The notes: generated by a model from the sequence alone, not told the origin. Positions 1 through 6,828 are shown, counted from the first letter of the stretch. The stretch: 11,794 nucleotides of DNA from Promethearchaeota archaeon (GCA_016839845.1 JAEOTL010000481.1:1-11794); one strand, 5' to 3'. A program made the numbers and translations.

Positions 1-147
1 GATTGTAATAATCTAAAAAGAGAAAAAGAGAAAACTCTTACAAACAAGTTGAAATTAATTGCGAAAGAGAAGAAAACCAAAACGAAAGTAATTGACAAAG
101 AAATTAAAATCCTTGAAAAAGAATTAAAATCAATCCAAGATAAGTAA
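1..147 (+). CDS. C-terminal fragment of a Lys/Glu-rich coiled-coil protein (partial)
   Basis: Frame 1 is open from the first base to a TAA at 145-147 and gives 48 residues, so the start lies outside the window. The visible part is almost all Lys, Glu, Ile, Leu, Asn and Thr, with hydrophobic residues spaced roughly every three to four positions near the end (IDKEIKILEKELKSIQDK). This fits a charged helix or coiled coil. No catalytic motif is present and no family can be named. It precedes the longin-like gene on the same strand by about 170 bases that include a T-rich stretch and a TATA-like box, so the two are probably separate transcripts. Highly charged AT-rich sequence can be open by chance, but the composition and clean stop favour a real gene end. 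Confidence 0.5.
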   Translation, partial: DCNNLKREKEKTLTNKLKLIAKEKKTKTKVIDKEIKILEKELKSIQDK

Positions 148-158
148 ACTCTCTTCTT

Positions 159-167
159 ATTATTTTT
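159..167 (+). terminator. T-rich stretch after the partial coiled-coil gene
   Basis: A T-rich stretch ending in TTTTT lies 12-20 bases after the TAA of the upstream partial gene. Archaeal transcription often ends at T-runs without a hairpin. No stem-loop is visible. This is weak evidence, because T-runs are frequent in such AT-rich DNA. Confidence 0.25.
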
Positions 168-280
168 AAAACACCTAGACTATCCTAAGAAGCAAAAATA
201 AATGATACACAAAATTGAATTCTATTAATATGCAAAATCTTTTTAATTTAAATAAGCGAGATTTATATGGTGAGGTTGCT

Positions 281-289
281 ATATAAAAA
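281..289 (+). promoter_or_regulatory. TATA-like box before the longin-like gene
   Basis: ATATAAAAA at 281-289 is centred about 26 bases before 311-313, close to the TTG at 314 and ATG at 317. This suggests a leaderless or nearly leaderless mRNA. An alternative is AAGAAGGA (293-300) acting as a ribosome binding site for the in-frame ATG at 317 or 323, although the spacing is long. Confidence 0.4.
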
Positions 290-316
290 ATTAAGAAGGA
301 TCAATGTACCTCGTTG

Positions 317-1117
317 ATGAATATGATTGTTCTGTTATCATTTTTTCATACAAAAATTGGACCAAAAATTTTCTATTCCTTTCCAGAAAGAGAGCTGGAT
401 AGAGAACTCTCTGAAAGATTGTATGATAACTTGACTCAGCAGAAGGAAGAAGAATTTTTCACCCAATCCTTTGAAAATGTAAAGCTTTTAAATCATTACT
501 TTCATGTTCATTCAGATTGGGCACGTGGTAAAAGAGAAATGTTAATGCTTTCAATAATGTTTAATCAACAAATATCTCCTGAGATTGAAGAATGGATCTC
601 AATCCTTAGTAAGGAGTTTTCAGATAAGATGCAATCCAAAGAGGAAATATATAAGGGATTCTATAAAAGTGAACTCAAAAATTATGAGGAAAAGGATCAA
701 GAGAAAATACTAGAAATTCATAAATTAATAGAGCAATGGATCAAAGATTTATATTGGGATACTGTAGAAGATACACGGAGAAAATCAGAAGAAGAAAAGC
801 TCACATTATTATTGAATGACAGGTACATCTTTGAATCTTTAGAACGGATGGCAGGAAACTTGAAAATTATAAGTGAACTAATCCAAAATACTGATACTCC
901 TCTCAAAACTAACACCGAGATTAACAGTTCGATTACAAATTTAGATAATACTATAGATGAATTATATGAAGGATTTATCGCAAAAATGTCAATGTTGGAT
1001 CTCGAAAGTGATAATGATCTATTCTTAGCAGAAGAAGAACTGGATATTGATGATGAGGAGAGAAAAAAGGAGCTCCTTCGAGTTTTGGAGGGAGAAGTCT
1101 CTAATACCGAAGATTAA
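317..1117 (+). CDS. Longin-like domain protein, Asgard type
   Basis: The protein has about 266 residues. Its N-terminal ~115 residues look like a longin domain: a hydrophobic first strand (MIVLLSFF), the turn HTKIGPKIF, and later a conserved-looking ARGKREMLMLS segment followed by amphipathic helix. The rest is charged helical sequence with coiled-coil character (about 120-170), a second helical part, and a very acidic tail (about 230-267). Longin and roadblock folds in eukaryotes act with small GTPases in membrane trafficking, and Asgard archaea carry many proteins of this class. A role as a GTPase partner or scaffold is inferred. There is no signal peptide or membrane segment, so it is probably cytosolic. 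In-frame starts are TTG 314, ATG 317 and ATG 323. I chose 317; 323 would begin exactly at the first strand. The family call comes from pattern resemblance, not a profile search. Confidence 0.65.
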   Translation: MNMIVLLSFFHTKIGPKIFYSFPERELDRELSERLYDNLTQQKEEEFFTQSFENVKLLNHYFHVHSDWARGKREMLMLSIMFNQQISPEIEEWISILSKEFSDKMQSKEEIYKGFYKSELKNYEEKDQEKILEIHKLIEQWIKDLYWDTVEDTRRKSEEEKLTLLLNDRYIFESLERMAGNLKIISELIQNTDTPLKTNTEINSSITNLDNTIDELYEGFIAKMSMLDLESDNDLFLAEEELDIDDEERKKELLRVLEGEVSNTED

Positions 1118-1159
1118 ACCTAAAAGACTTCATTTTACTTTTTGTATTCTTTAGAAATC

Positions 1160-1167
1160 TTTTTTTT
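1160..1167 (+). terminator. T8 run downstream of the longin-like gene
   Basis: Eight consecutive T lie 43-50 bases after the stop codon, in a T-rich region that starts near 1134. This fits an archaeal intrinsic T-run terminator. No hairpin is evident. Confidence 0.45.
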
Positions 1168-1235
1168 CGATATTGGACAGATTCTAATAAGAAGCTAGAA
1201 ATTATTTAATCTAAATAAAAAAATGAGATTTTAGA

Positions 1236-2030
1236 ATGATTAATACAACAATTTATTATTTCACAGGGACGGGTAATTCTCTAACCATTGCGAAATCTCT
1301 TGAGGAACATATTGAGAATTGTGAGCTCATACCAATTGTGAAGCTTTGGCAAGATAAAAATATAAAATCAATAAGTGAGAAGATTGGATTTGTATTTCCT
1401 CTGTACTATTCAGGATTACCTAAAATTGTCTTTGATTTCATTAGCAAAATTGATCTTGGTAAATCTGACTATTTTTTCTCGGTTGTAACTAGTGGGGGAG
1501 ATGTAACAGACCTTCCGTTACAACAAATAGCCAGGCTCCTAAAGGTAAAATCAAAGTCTCTCAATGCGGGATTTCTAATCACAATGCCAAATAATTATAT
1601 TATTGGCTTTGACATCCATCCGGAAGCACGCCAAAAGGAATTTTTTGAAAGCGCGCGGAAACAAATAGAGGAAATTACAAAAATTGTAAATCTTAGAGAG
1701 GATAACCTTAATAATGATATCTTTGAAAAAGACTTATACAGAGCAGATAAATTTAACTCTAAATTTAGGGAAGATGTAAACGAAAGTGATAAGCATTTCT
1801 ATGCTGATGAAAATTGTACCAGTTGTGGAATTTGTGAGGAAATATGTCCTATGAATAATATAATTATGGAAAAGGGAAAACCTCAATGGCAACATAGATG
1901 TCAGCAGTGTTTAGCATGTATAAACTATTGTCCAGAGAAGTCAATTCAAATTGGTAAATCTACCTTAAAAACACAGAGATACCATCATCCAGATATTACT
2001 AAAGATGACATAAAAAATCAAAAAAGTTAA
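1236..2030 (+). CDS. EFR1-family flavodoxin/ferredoxin fusion protein
   Basis: The 264-residue protein joins a flavodoxin-like N-terminal half to a two-cluster ferredoxin C-terminal half. The FMN phosphate loop is YYFTGTGNSLTIAK (7-20). Further flavodoxin features are FVFPLYYSGLPK (52-63) and the SGGD loop (86-89). The ferredoxin part has two CxxCxxCxxxCP motifs, C194/197/200/204 and C222/225/228/232, each fit to hold a [4Fe-4S] cluster. This matches the EFR1 family of cytosolic electron-transfer proteins, which could pass electrons between FMN and low-potential partners. The physiological partner is unknown. A TATA-like sequence at 1211-1220 lies about 20 bases before the ATG, with no clear ribosome binding site, suggesting a very short leader. 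The downstream msrA is convergent, so there is no operon link. Confidence 0.87.
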   Translation: MINTTIYYFTGTGNSLTIAKSLEEHIENCELIPIVKLWQDKNIKSISEKIGFVFPLYYSGLPKIVFDFISKIDLGKSDYFFSVVTSGGDVTDLPLQQIARLLKVKSKSLNAGFLITMPNNYIIGFDIHPEARQKEFFESARKQIEEITKIVNLREDNLNNDIFEKDLYRADKFNSKFREDVNESDKHFYADENCTSCGICEEICPMNNIIMEKGKPQWQHRCQQCLACINYCPEKSIQIGKSTLKTQRYHHPDITKDDIKNQKS

Positions 2031-2071
2031 CCCATTTATAAAAATAACCCAAATACTAAAGAAACCAATAT

Positions 2072-2545
2072 CTAGTATCCAAATTTTCTTTTTCTTTTCT
2101 CATTATATTGCTGATGGTATTCTTCCGCTTCCCAGAATTCTGATGCTGGGACTATTTGGGTAACAACGGCTCTTTTGAATCGATTTTCAGCTCCAAGTTT
2201 CGCTTTAGAATTCAAGGCTATTTCCTTCTGATCAGAATCAACATAGAAGATAGCGGATCGATATTGAGAGCCGATATCTGGTCCCTGACGGTTTAATGTC
2301 GTAGGGTCGTGGATGGCCCAAAAAACTTCCAGTAGGTCATCATATGACACTTTAGAAGGATCGAAAGTAATTTCTATAGCCTCTGCATGTCCTGTTTTAT
2401 GGGAGCATACATCTCTATAAGTAGGTTTCTTGAATTCGCCACCAATATATCCTACTCGAGTGGAGATCACACCATCAACTTTCCTAAACTTCTCTTCTAC
2501 GCCCCAAAAACATCCTGCTGCAAAGATTGCTTTTTGCGTTTCCAT
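2072..2545 (-). CDS. msrA: Peptide-methionine (S)-S-oxide reductase
   Basis: This is a 157-residue MsrA, which reduces the S-epimer of methionine sulfoxide in oxidised proteins. The catalytic motif GCFWGVE holds Cys12. Other family features are GYIGG (32-36), PTYRDVCSHKTGHAEAIEI (41-59), FDP (61-63), FWAIHDPTTLNRQGPDIGSQYRS (75-97) and EEYHQQY (141-147). The protein ends in KRKRKFGY without the C-terminal resolving cysteines of the E. coli enzyme. Cys47 is the only other cysteine and sits at a position where Cys is common, so the enzyme may be regenerated directly by thioredoxin or through Cys47. It is divergent from msrB, and the two together cover both sulfoxide epimers. A TATA-like TTTATAC (minus strand, near 2590) would give a short leader. 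Confidence 0.96.
   Translation of the reverse strand: METQKAIFAAGCFWGVEEKFRKVDGVISTRVGYIGGEFKKPTYRDVCSHKTGHAEAIEITFDPSKVSYDDLLEVFWAIHDPTTLNRQGPDIGSQYRSAIFYVDSDQKEIALNSKAKLGAENRFKRAVVTQIVPASEFWEAEEYHQQYNEKRKRKFGY
2081..2099 (+). terminator. T-rich termination region for the EFR1 gene
   Basis: The plus strand at 2081-2099 is a run of T blocks (TTTTC, TTTTTC, TTTTC) about 50-70 bases after the EFR1 stop. It overlaps the Lys/Arg-rich end of the convergent msrA. It could serve as a T-rich terminator for the plus-strand transcript, but it is also explained by the codons for the basic tail of MsrA. Confidence 0.25.
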
Positions 2546-2697
2546 AGTATTTCATCAAGAACTCGAATTGTTAAAGATACTCATAATTTTGTATAAACTC
2601 AGACCGAAAGAGGGATTTTTCTTATAAGTATTTTGATCAATGGATTTTACTAACTATAAGAGGATAATTATTATAGTTATAATCTTTTGTTGAGCCT
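2546..2697. promoter_or_regulatory. Shared divergent promoter region of msrA and msrB
   Basis: This 152-base AT-rich gap separates the two divergent starts. On the plus strand, TTATAATC (2677-2684) and nearby TATA-like sequence lie 14-28 bases before the msrB ATG at 2698, consistent with little or no leader. On the minus strand, TTTATAC near 2590 would place the msrA start of transcription some 20 bases before its ATG. No clear operator palindrome was found. Joint oxidative-stress control of the pair is plausible but not shown. Confidence 0.45.
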
Positions 2698-3096
2698 ATG
2701 GAGTCTAAAGTTACCAAAGATGAATGGAAAAAAAAATTGACAAAAACACAATACAAAGTTCTCCGTGAAAAGGGAACTGAACCTGCGTTTACAGGGAAGT
2801 ATTTTGATCATCATGAAAAAGGGATATACAAATGTGCTGGATGCGGCGCACCTCTATTCACATCTGATGAAAAATTTGATTCGGGTACAGGTTGGCCGAG
2901 TTTTAATGAAGCTTATGATGAAGAAAACATTGAAGAAAAACTGGATACTAGCCATGGCATGAGACGTACCGAAGTTCTCTGTAGTAAATGTGGAGGACAC
3001 TTGGGTCATGTGTTTAATGATGGACCAAGTCCAACGGGCTGCCGATATTGTATTAATTCAGTATCCTTGGATTTTGAGCCCCGTAGTGAAGAATAA
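2698..3096 (+). CDS. msrB: Peptide-methionine (R)-S-oxide reductase
   Basis: This 132-residue MsrB reduces the R-epimer of protein methionine sulfoxide. Structural Zn is bound by two CxxC pairs, C46/C49 (CAGC) and C95/C98 (CSKC). Also visible are GTGWPSF (63-69), SHGMRRTEV (85-93), [14 protein letters not shown] (101-114) and the active-site segment RYCINSVSL with catalytic Cys118. The active-site codon is TGT, so this is the cysteine form and not a selenoprotein. E. coli MsrB has Cys in the SGCGWPSF segment, while here that position is Thr64. There is instead a Cys115 just before the active site (GCRYC), so regeneration may differ. The length is that of a single-domain MsrB. The ATG at 2698 fits the N-terminal family pattern and a TATA-like box upstream. 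Confidence 0.96.
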   Translation: MESKVTKDEWKKKLTKTQYKVLREKGTEPAFTGKYFDHHEKGIYKCAGCGAPLFTSDEKFDSGTGWPSFNEAYDEENIEEKLDTSHGMRRTEVLCSKCGGHLGHVFNDGPSPTGCRYCINSVSLDFEPRSEE

Positions 3097-3125
3097 GAAA
3101 TTAATATGTTTTATGAGCTCCTTAT

Positions 3126-4061
3126 CTAGGCTCGAATTTTCATTAGATCCCAATGTCTAATAAATCCGGAATCATCCCCGCTAAAAAATCCTCGAGAATG
3201 AGGAATTACAGTCCGCATAAAAGGACCCGACATAAACTTATGGATTGATTTATTTAAATCCTTAGTTGAACGAGCCCAAATCCCTGCACCACCAGTGACG
3301 ACATACCAACCATTTACGATGATTAAGTTTGATCGTGTTGAACCATCCGATTGAGTTCCGAAGCCCCATTTAAAATCTTCAAGTTTTTTTCCTGAGAGTG
3401 GATCTACGTGATAAAAATTACCGTTGATATCAAGAAATTTTATTGAATCCTCATCTTCTAAAATACCATTGATTTTATTTTCTGAGATGGAAGTATTCCA
3501 AACAACATTGCCATCTACTGAAAGTGCTACGGCCTCACCAGCCCAGCTTGTTATGATTATCTTATTAAATCCTGAATAGATTGCTGAAATTGCAGAGTCA
3601 AAGAGGTAAATCACCTTTTCACATTCTTCTTTTTCAATGTCCCAAATAAGGAGAACTCCTGTTTTTAATCCTAAGTATAATTTATTTCCAGAGAATAAAA
3701 TAGCTAATATCGCAGAAGGAACGGATTTCTTCCATTGGAGTAAAGGTTTTTCATCTGTATTAAAGTCCAATTTAACTAGATAATAATGAGGGGAATCTTC
3801 AGGAGGTAGTTCTTCTCTTAAACCAAAGTAAACTTGGTCTTCTAACCCCGCACATCCTCTAGTACAATACTCAACCTGATAAAAATTCACTATTCTTAAC
3901 GAATTACGTATAAAATGAAATTCACCTATCTCATAGGTACCGAAATAATACCCATGATTTGGCTTGTTTATTGATAAATTGAAGATATATTGAGCATTAG
4001 TCGCAATTTTATCGCGTTCTATTACTCCCCATACCTTTCTCCATTTCCGAAATAATTTCAT
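3126..4061 (-). CDS. Cytosolic beta-propeller repeat protein (WD40/PQQ-like)
   Basis: The 311-residue protein has no signal peptide or membrane segment. From about residue 112 to the end there are repeats of roughly 35-45 residues with the pattern of propeller blades: a hydrophobic strand, then a GxNKLYLGLKTG-type turn, then a closing W-D or V-D strand. Examples are LYLGLKTGVLLIWDIE (128-143), IIITSWAGEAVALSVDG (168-184), FLDINGNFYHVDPLSGKK (209-226) and GFFSGDDSGFIRHWD (291-305). The N-terminal third is less regular but may hold one or two more blades. Propellers of this type are usually binding scaffolds, and nothing indicates an enzyme. A ribosome binding site AGGAAG lies just before the ATG. 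It is the third minus-strand gene after the membrane and radical SAM genes, although a T8 run and a possible TATA element upstream suggest its own promoter. Confidence 0.7.
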   Translation of the reverse strand: MKLFRKWRKVWGVIERDKIATNAQYIFNLSINKPNHGYYFGTYEIGEFHFIRNSLRIVNFYQVEYCTRGCAGLEDQVYFGLREELPPEDSPHYYLVKLDFNTDEKPLLQWKKSVPSAILAILFSGNKLYLGLKTGVLLIWDIEKEECEKVIYLFDSAISAIYSGFNKIIITSWAGEAVALSVDGNVVWNTSISENKINGILEDEDSIKFLDINGNFYHVDPLSGKKLEDFKWGFGTQSDGSTRSNLIIVNGWYVVTGGAGIWARSTKDLNKSIHKFMSGPFMRTVIPHSRGFFSGDDSGFIRHWDLMKIRA

Positions 4062-4089
4062 TGTTCTTCCTAATCTGAGTTAAAAGGGC

Positions 4090-4097
4090 AAAAAAAA
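4090..4097 (-). terminator. T8 run after the radical SAM gene (minus strand)
   Basis: A8 on the plus strand reads as T8 on the minus strand, about 75 bases past the radical SAM stop and about 30 bases before the propeller-gene start. It may terminate some radical SAM transcripts. A TATTAAAAA-like element on the minus strand (about 4102-4110) is placed to start a short-leader propeller mRNA. Confidence 0.35.
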
Positions 4098-4170
4098 GTC
4101 GTTTTTAATAATCTCCTATGTAATAAAATAAACAAGATTAGTTAATATAAATTTTAGTTTTAACCGGGAG

Positions 4171-5175
4171 CTACGTTAAATCCTTCGAAAAAGGACAGAG
4201 GGGATCCGTTTCAAAGATGGTGCTTTTTAAGGCATAAGAGACTACTTTACACCCACCACCACAGATATTAAAGCTGGGACATTGATTACAGTATCCTTTT
4301 ATATTTTTTTGATGTTTATAAGGTTCCAAGAAGTAGCTGGCCTTTGGATTAGAATATAGTTGTTCTAAATCATTGGTTAAAATCGATCCTAAGTTATAAT
4401 CTTTTAAATATAGGCACGGAACAACATCCCCTTTCGCAGTCACTGTGATAAATTCAGAAAGTAGATTACAACAACCCGTTAAATCCTTGGAGATTAATTT
4501 TGCATAAGGGGTAAAACAGAGATCCACAAAATATCCTTCCTCCCTTTTCTTATTAATTAATTCAAGCATGATCTTGCACTCTTCAGTAGATAAAACCTGA
4601 GAGATTAAGCTTTTACCCACTCCTAAGGGAATAAAGGGAACAAAATTGTAATATCTTCCATTGAAGATTCGCGCCACATCAAAAAATTCATCTATTTCAT
4701 GAAAATTCCACCTACCAATACAAATATCTAAACCAAGAGGAATGTTTATTAGTGATTTTGAAGATAGAATTCGCATTAAATTGTCAAATTGACCTTCTCC
4801 TCGGATAAAGTCATGAGTTTTAGAAGTAGCCCCATTGATTCCTATATAGAGCGCCGTAATAACATCCAATCTTTTTTTGATATTTCGAACAACGTTTTTA
4901 TTCTCAAGCAAAAGACCATTAGTAGTTATGGCAATGTTTTCAATTCCTGATTTTTTGGCATAGTGAATAATTGTGAAGATATCCTCCCTGAGAAATGGTT
5001 CTCCTCCTGTTAAAATTAAATCTCGAATTCCATAGGATGTAATTTTCTCAATAATTTCTTTTGCTTCAGAAAGTGATACTTTATCATCGGGAGATTTATT
5101 TCCAAAGCAATGAGAACAATTTAGATTGCATTTTGTAGTAATTTCAAAAAGGAAAACACTATTTTCGGATAGCAC
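4171..5175 (-). CDS. Radical SAM protein with complete SPASM domain
   Basis: The 334-residue protein has the radical SAM cluster motif CNLNCSHC (C16, C20, C23) right after the first strand FLFEITTK, then LTGGEPFLRED (55-65) for SAM binding and ITTNGLLL (83-90). The C-terminal part carries the full SPASM signature: C236-X12-G-X4-C254, then C296-X2-C299-X5-C305-X3-C309, then C327. This predicts two auxiliary [4Fe-4S] clusters. Members modify peptides (RiPP and quinohemoprotein maturases), proteins (anaerobic sulfatase-maturating enzymes) or haem precursors (AhbC/AhbD-like). The sequence alone does not choose between these, and no obvious precursor peptide is adjacent. The start is GTG at 5175, directly after an in-frame TGA, and the cluster-binding motif so near the N-terminus supports it. 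It lies 50 bases downstream of the membrane-protein gene on the same strand, probably co-transcribed. Confidence 0.9.
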   Translation of the reverse strand: MLSENSVFLFEITTKCNLNCSHCFGNKSPDDKVSLSEAKEIIEKITSYGIRDLILTGGEPFLREDIFTIIHYAKKSGIENIAITTNGLLLENKNVVRNIKKRLDVITALYIGINGATSKTHDFIRGEGQFDNLMRILSSKSLINIPLGLDICIGRWNFHEIDEFFDVARIFNGRYYNFVPFIPLGVGKSLISQVLSTEECKIMLELINKKREEGYFVDLCFTPYAKLISKDLTGCCNLLSEFITVTAKGDVVPCLYLKDYNLGSILTNDLEQLYSNPKASYFLEPYKHQKNIKGYCNQCPSFNICGGGCKVVSYALKSTIFETDPLCPFSKDLT

Positions 5176-5200
5176 TCAATTTTTCACTTTATCCATTCCT
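5176..5200 (-). promoter_or_regulatory. Short leader ORF and ribosome binding site before the radical SAM start
   Basis: On the minus strand, AAAGGA runs directly into ATG at 5196-5194. This opens six codons (MDKVKN) that end in TGA at 5178-5176, and the radical SAM GTG follows immediately in the same frame. The AGGA sits 21 bases from that GTG, too far for normal use, but would suit the short ORF or an internal GTG at 5187. Coupled translation by stop-and-restart is possible. Confidence 0.3.
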
Positions 5201-5225
5201 TTAACTTGATATTGAAAGAGATTAT

Positions 5226-5921
5226 TTATCTTCGCCGTATTAGTCTGATGATACCAACTAAAGCTAACGCACCGATCCCATAAACAGCTGCATTGATCAA
5301 AGATGTTTGAACAACTTGAATTGGATCTATCGGAGGTGGATTTCCTCCTGTTGGAGGTCTTTGTGGGTCAATAATGATCCATCTTCCGGGAGGAATCCTA
5401 TCAGGGTAATAAGCAGTTATTAAACCTAGAACTCCTGCGGTCAAAAGAGGAAAGATAAGAGTTCCCAAATATTTGAAGATAGGAGGTATTCTTGTTATAT
5501 TCAACTGGTCTCCTCTTCTTGATATTTCTTCCAGCAGAGCGAGGTTGATTGATTCATCAATAGTTTTGTCAACAAGCGATCTCATTTCTCGCATTGGACT
5601 TTCCTGCAATTCTTTTTCAATTTCAAGAGCAACCCTGTTTTTAGCTTCCTTTTTAATGTCCTTCTCTTTTCCCCATGATTTTCCTTTCTTATCTAGTATA
5701 TCCTTTACATGTTTGGCTGAAGAGTGCTGTATTGAACTATAAATACTGGCGTCAGTTTTCGCAAATTTACGCTGATATCTCCTAACTCTTCTAACACTTC
5801 TCGCGATCCGACGAGAAACCCTTCTAAAGGCACGACCCACTCTCCTTAAGAACTGAGTTGCTGTAATGATAAGAAAACCGAGCCATAATACCCATAAAAA
5901 CCAAGGTTCAATTAAATTCAT
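5226..5921 (-). CDS. Three-segment membrane protein with Arg-rich segment, unknown function
   Basis: I do not recognise the family. The 231-residue protein has a hydrophobic segment at 6-24 (PWFLWVLWLGFLIITATQF). A remarkable basic stretch follows (26-52, with about a dozen Arg), then a charged helical region (65-140). Two more membrane segments lie at about 150-171 and 205-227, separated by a Pro/Gly-rich loop (173-203), and the protein ends in RLIRRRR-like basic residues. The positive-inside rule gives an outside N-terminus, a large cytosolic Arg/Lys-rich domain, an external proline-rich loop and an internal C-terminus. The Arg-rich segment could bind lipid head groups or nucleic acid. No catalytic motif is seen. 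Its ATG is preceded by a TATA-like ATTTATAT on the minus strand (about 5968-5978). It heads the minus-strand block with the radical SAM and propeller genes. Confidence 0.75.
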   Translation of the reverse strand: MNLIEPWFLWVLWLGFLIITATQFLRRVGRAFRRVSRRIARSVRRVRRYQRKFAKTDASIYSSIQHSSAKHVKDILDKKGKSWGKEKDIKKEAKNRVALEIEKELQESPMREMRSLVDKTIDESINLALLEEISRRGDQLNITRIPPIFKYLGTLIFPLLTAGVLGLITAYYPDRIPPGRWIIIDPQRPPTGGNPPPIDPIQVVQTSLINAAVYGIGALALVGIIRLIRRR

Positions 5922-6083
5922 GATTAGATTATTTTATTAATTACGTGATGATTGATCTCATTTTAGTCATATAAATATTTAATACTTCGCTGAGAATAGT
6001 TTAATAAAGAACATAAATTATGAAGAAAAAGCGCGTAACTAATACTCACCTATTCAATTTGCCTTTTATTAGGATGTATAAAA
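5922..6083. promoter_or_regulatory. Divergent promoter region between membrane-protein and UPF0489 genes
   Basis: This is a 162-base gap with TATA-like elements for both directions. On the minus strand, ATTTATAT (about 5968-5978) lies roughly 50 bases before the membrane-protein start. On the plus strand, TTTAATAAA (6000-6008) and CATAAATTA (6012-6020) lie upstream of the UPF0489 gene, whose ATG at 6084 has only a weak AGG at 6071-6073. No tRNA, riboswitch or clear palindrome was seen. Confidence 0.35.
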
Positions 6084-6824
6084 ATGGATAGAATATTGGA
6101 TATTGATCTGGATTTTTTCCTAAATAAGGTCTCCGAATCAAGAGAAAACGGAAGACGTCTAAAGAAAAAAAAATACTTTCCTTGGGAAAAAACTACTTTG
6201 ACTAGCTTTCTTGAAAATAGATGTCTTTTATCAACCCGGAACCTTTTAAAGGGTAGAACGGTTAAACACCATCACCAAGCATTTTTCTTCTGGAGAAAAT
6301 TAATTTTAACAAAAAAAATTGAAATTCCCTTTGAACTTGTTCATTTAGACGCACATTCGGATATAGGGGTTGCAGACTGGAGTTGGATATATGTGACAAG
6401 TGAATTATTGCACAAACCACTCGAGGAACGGATTTTCCCCGACGAATCTCTATTAAAAGGAATAAATGAAGCAAATTATCTAGCTTTTGCCTTAGCATGT
6501 AGGTGGATCAAAAAACTCACATTTGTTATTCATCCTAAATGGAAGAATGACTTGATTAAAGTCTATTTTAAAGACTTTGACTTCGAAAGTAATAGTATTC
6601 AATTAAAAAAGTTTGATCAGAAAGTACTATTTGAGAAAAGTTTTGATATTGACCCGTCATCAATGGAAATGGAGCCTGAAGTCCCCGTTGAATTTATCCC
6701 GCTTCTCGATTACAAAAATGTGCATCCATTCACCATATTGACATTAAGTCACTCAAAAGAGTATACCCCTAAAACTTCAGACAGGTTAATCAAGGTTATG
6801 AAGCGGTATTTTAAAGCGATTTGA
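6084..6824 (+). CDS. UPF0489-family protein, arginase-like motifs
   Basis: The 246-residue protein fits the UPF0489 family (the human C5orf22 type). Visible family blocks are ILDIDLDFFL (4-13), KHHHQAFFFW (61-70), VHLDAHSDIG (86-95), NEANYLAFAL (128-137) and LTLSHSKEYTP (219-229). The LDAHSD and DIDLDFF blocks resemble the Asp/His metal-binding motifs of arginase, agmatinase and histone-deacetylase-fold hydrolases, so a two-metal hydrolase is the natural hypothesis. The family has no established reaction that I know of. The block order differs from arginase, where the DAH block comes before the DxD block. The gene converges with the aminopropyltransferase gene, leaving only 4 bases between the stop codons. 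A hydrolase acting on a guanidino or acylated amine in a polyamine route is inferred from this context only. Confidence 0.85.
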   Translation: MDRILDIDLDFFLNKVSESRENGRRLKKKKYFPWEKTTLTSFLENRCLLSTRNLLKGRTVKHHHQAFFFWRKLILTKKIEIPFELVHLDAHSDIGVADWSWIYVTSELLHKPLEERIFPDESLLKGINEANYLAFALACRWIKKLTFVIHPKWKNDLIKVYFKDFDFESNSIQLKKFDQKVLFEKSFDIDPSSMEMEPEVPVEFIPLLDYKNVHPFTILTLSHSKEYTPKTSDRLIKVMKRYFKAI

Positions 6825-6828
6825 GTTG

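Noticed and set aside
2387..2627. Two plus-strand ORFs overlapping the 5' half of msrA and the msr promoter region.
   Set aside because: They are antisense to the conserved MsrA active-site region, with no family resemblance.
3016..3078. Selenoprotein form of MsrB.
   Set aside because: The active-site codon for residue 118 is TGT (Cys) and there is no in-frame TGA in the gene.
5473..5742. 89-codon plus-strand ORF opposite the membrane-protein gene.
   Set aside because: It is fully antisense to a gene with clear membrane topology, and its composition mirrors that gene's codons. No start signal or family pattern was seen.
5945..5993. Possible C/D-box small RNA: GTGATGA (C box) at 5945-5951 and CTGA (D box) at 5990-5993.
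   Set aside because: There is no convincing D' or C' box, no terminal stem flanks the boxes, and the motif lies in a divergent promoter region. Chance matches of these short boxes are common.
6262..6498. 78-codon minus-strand ORF within the UPF0489 gene.
   Set aside because: It lies inside the conserved HHHQ-to-DAHSD coding region of the opposite strand and shows no motif.
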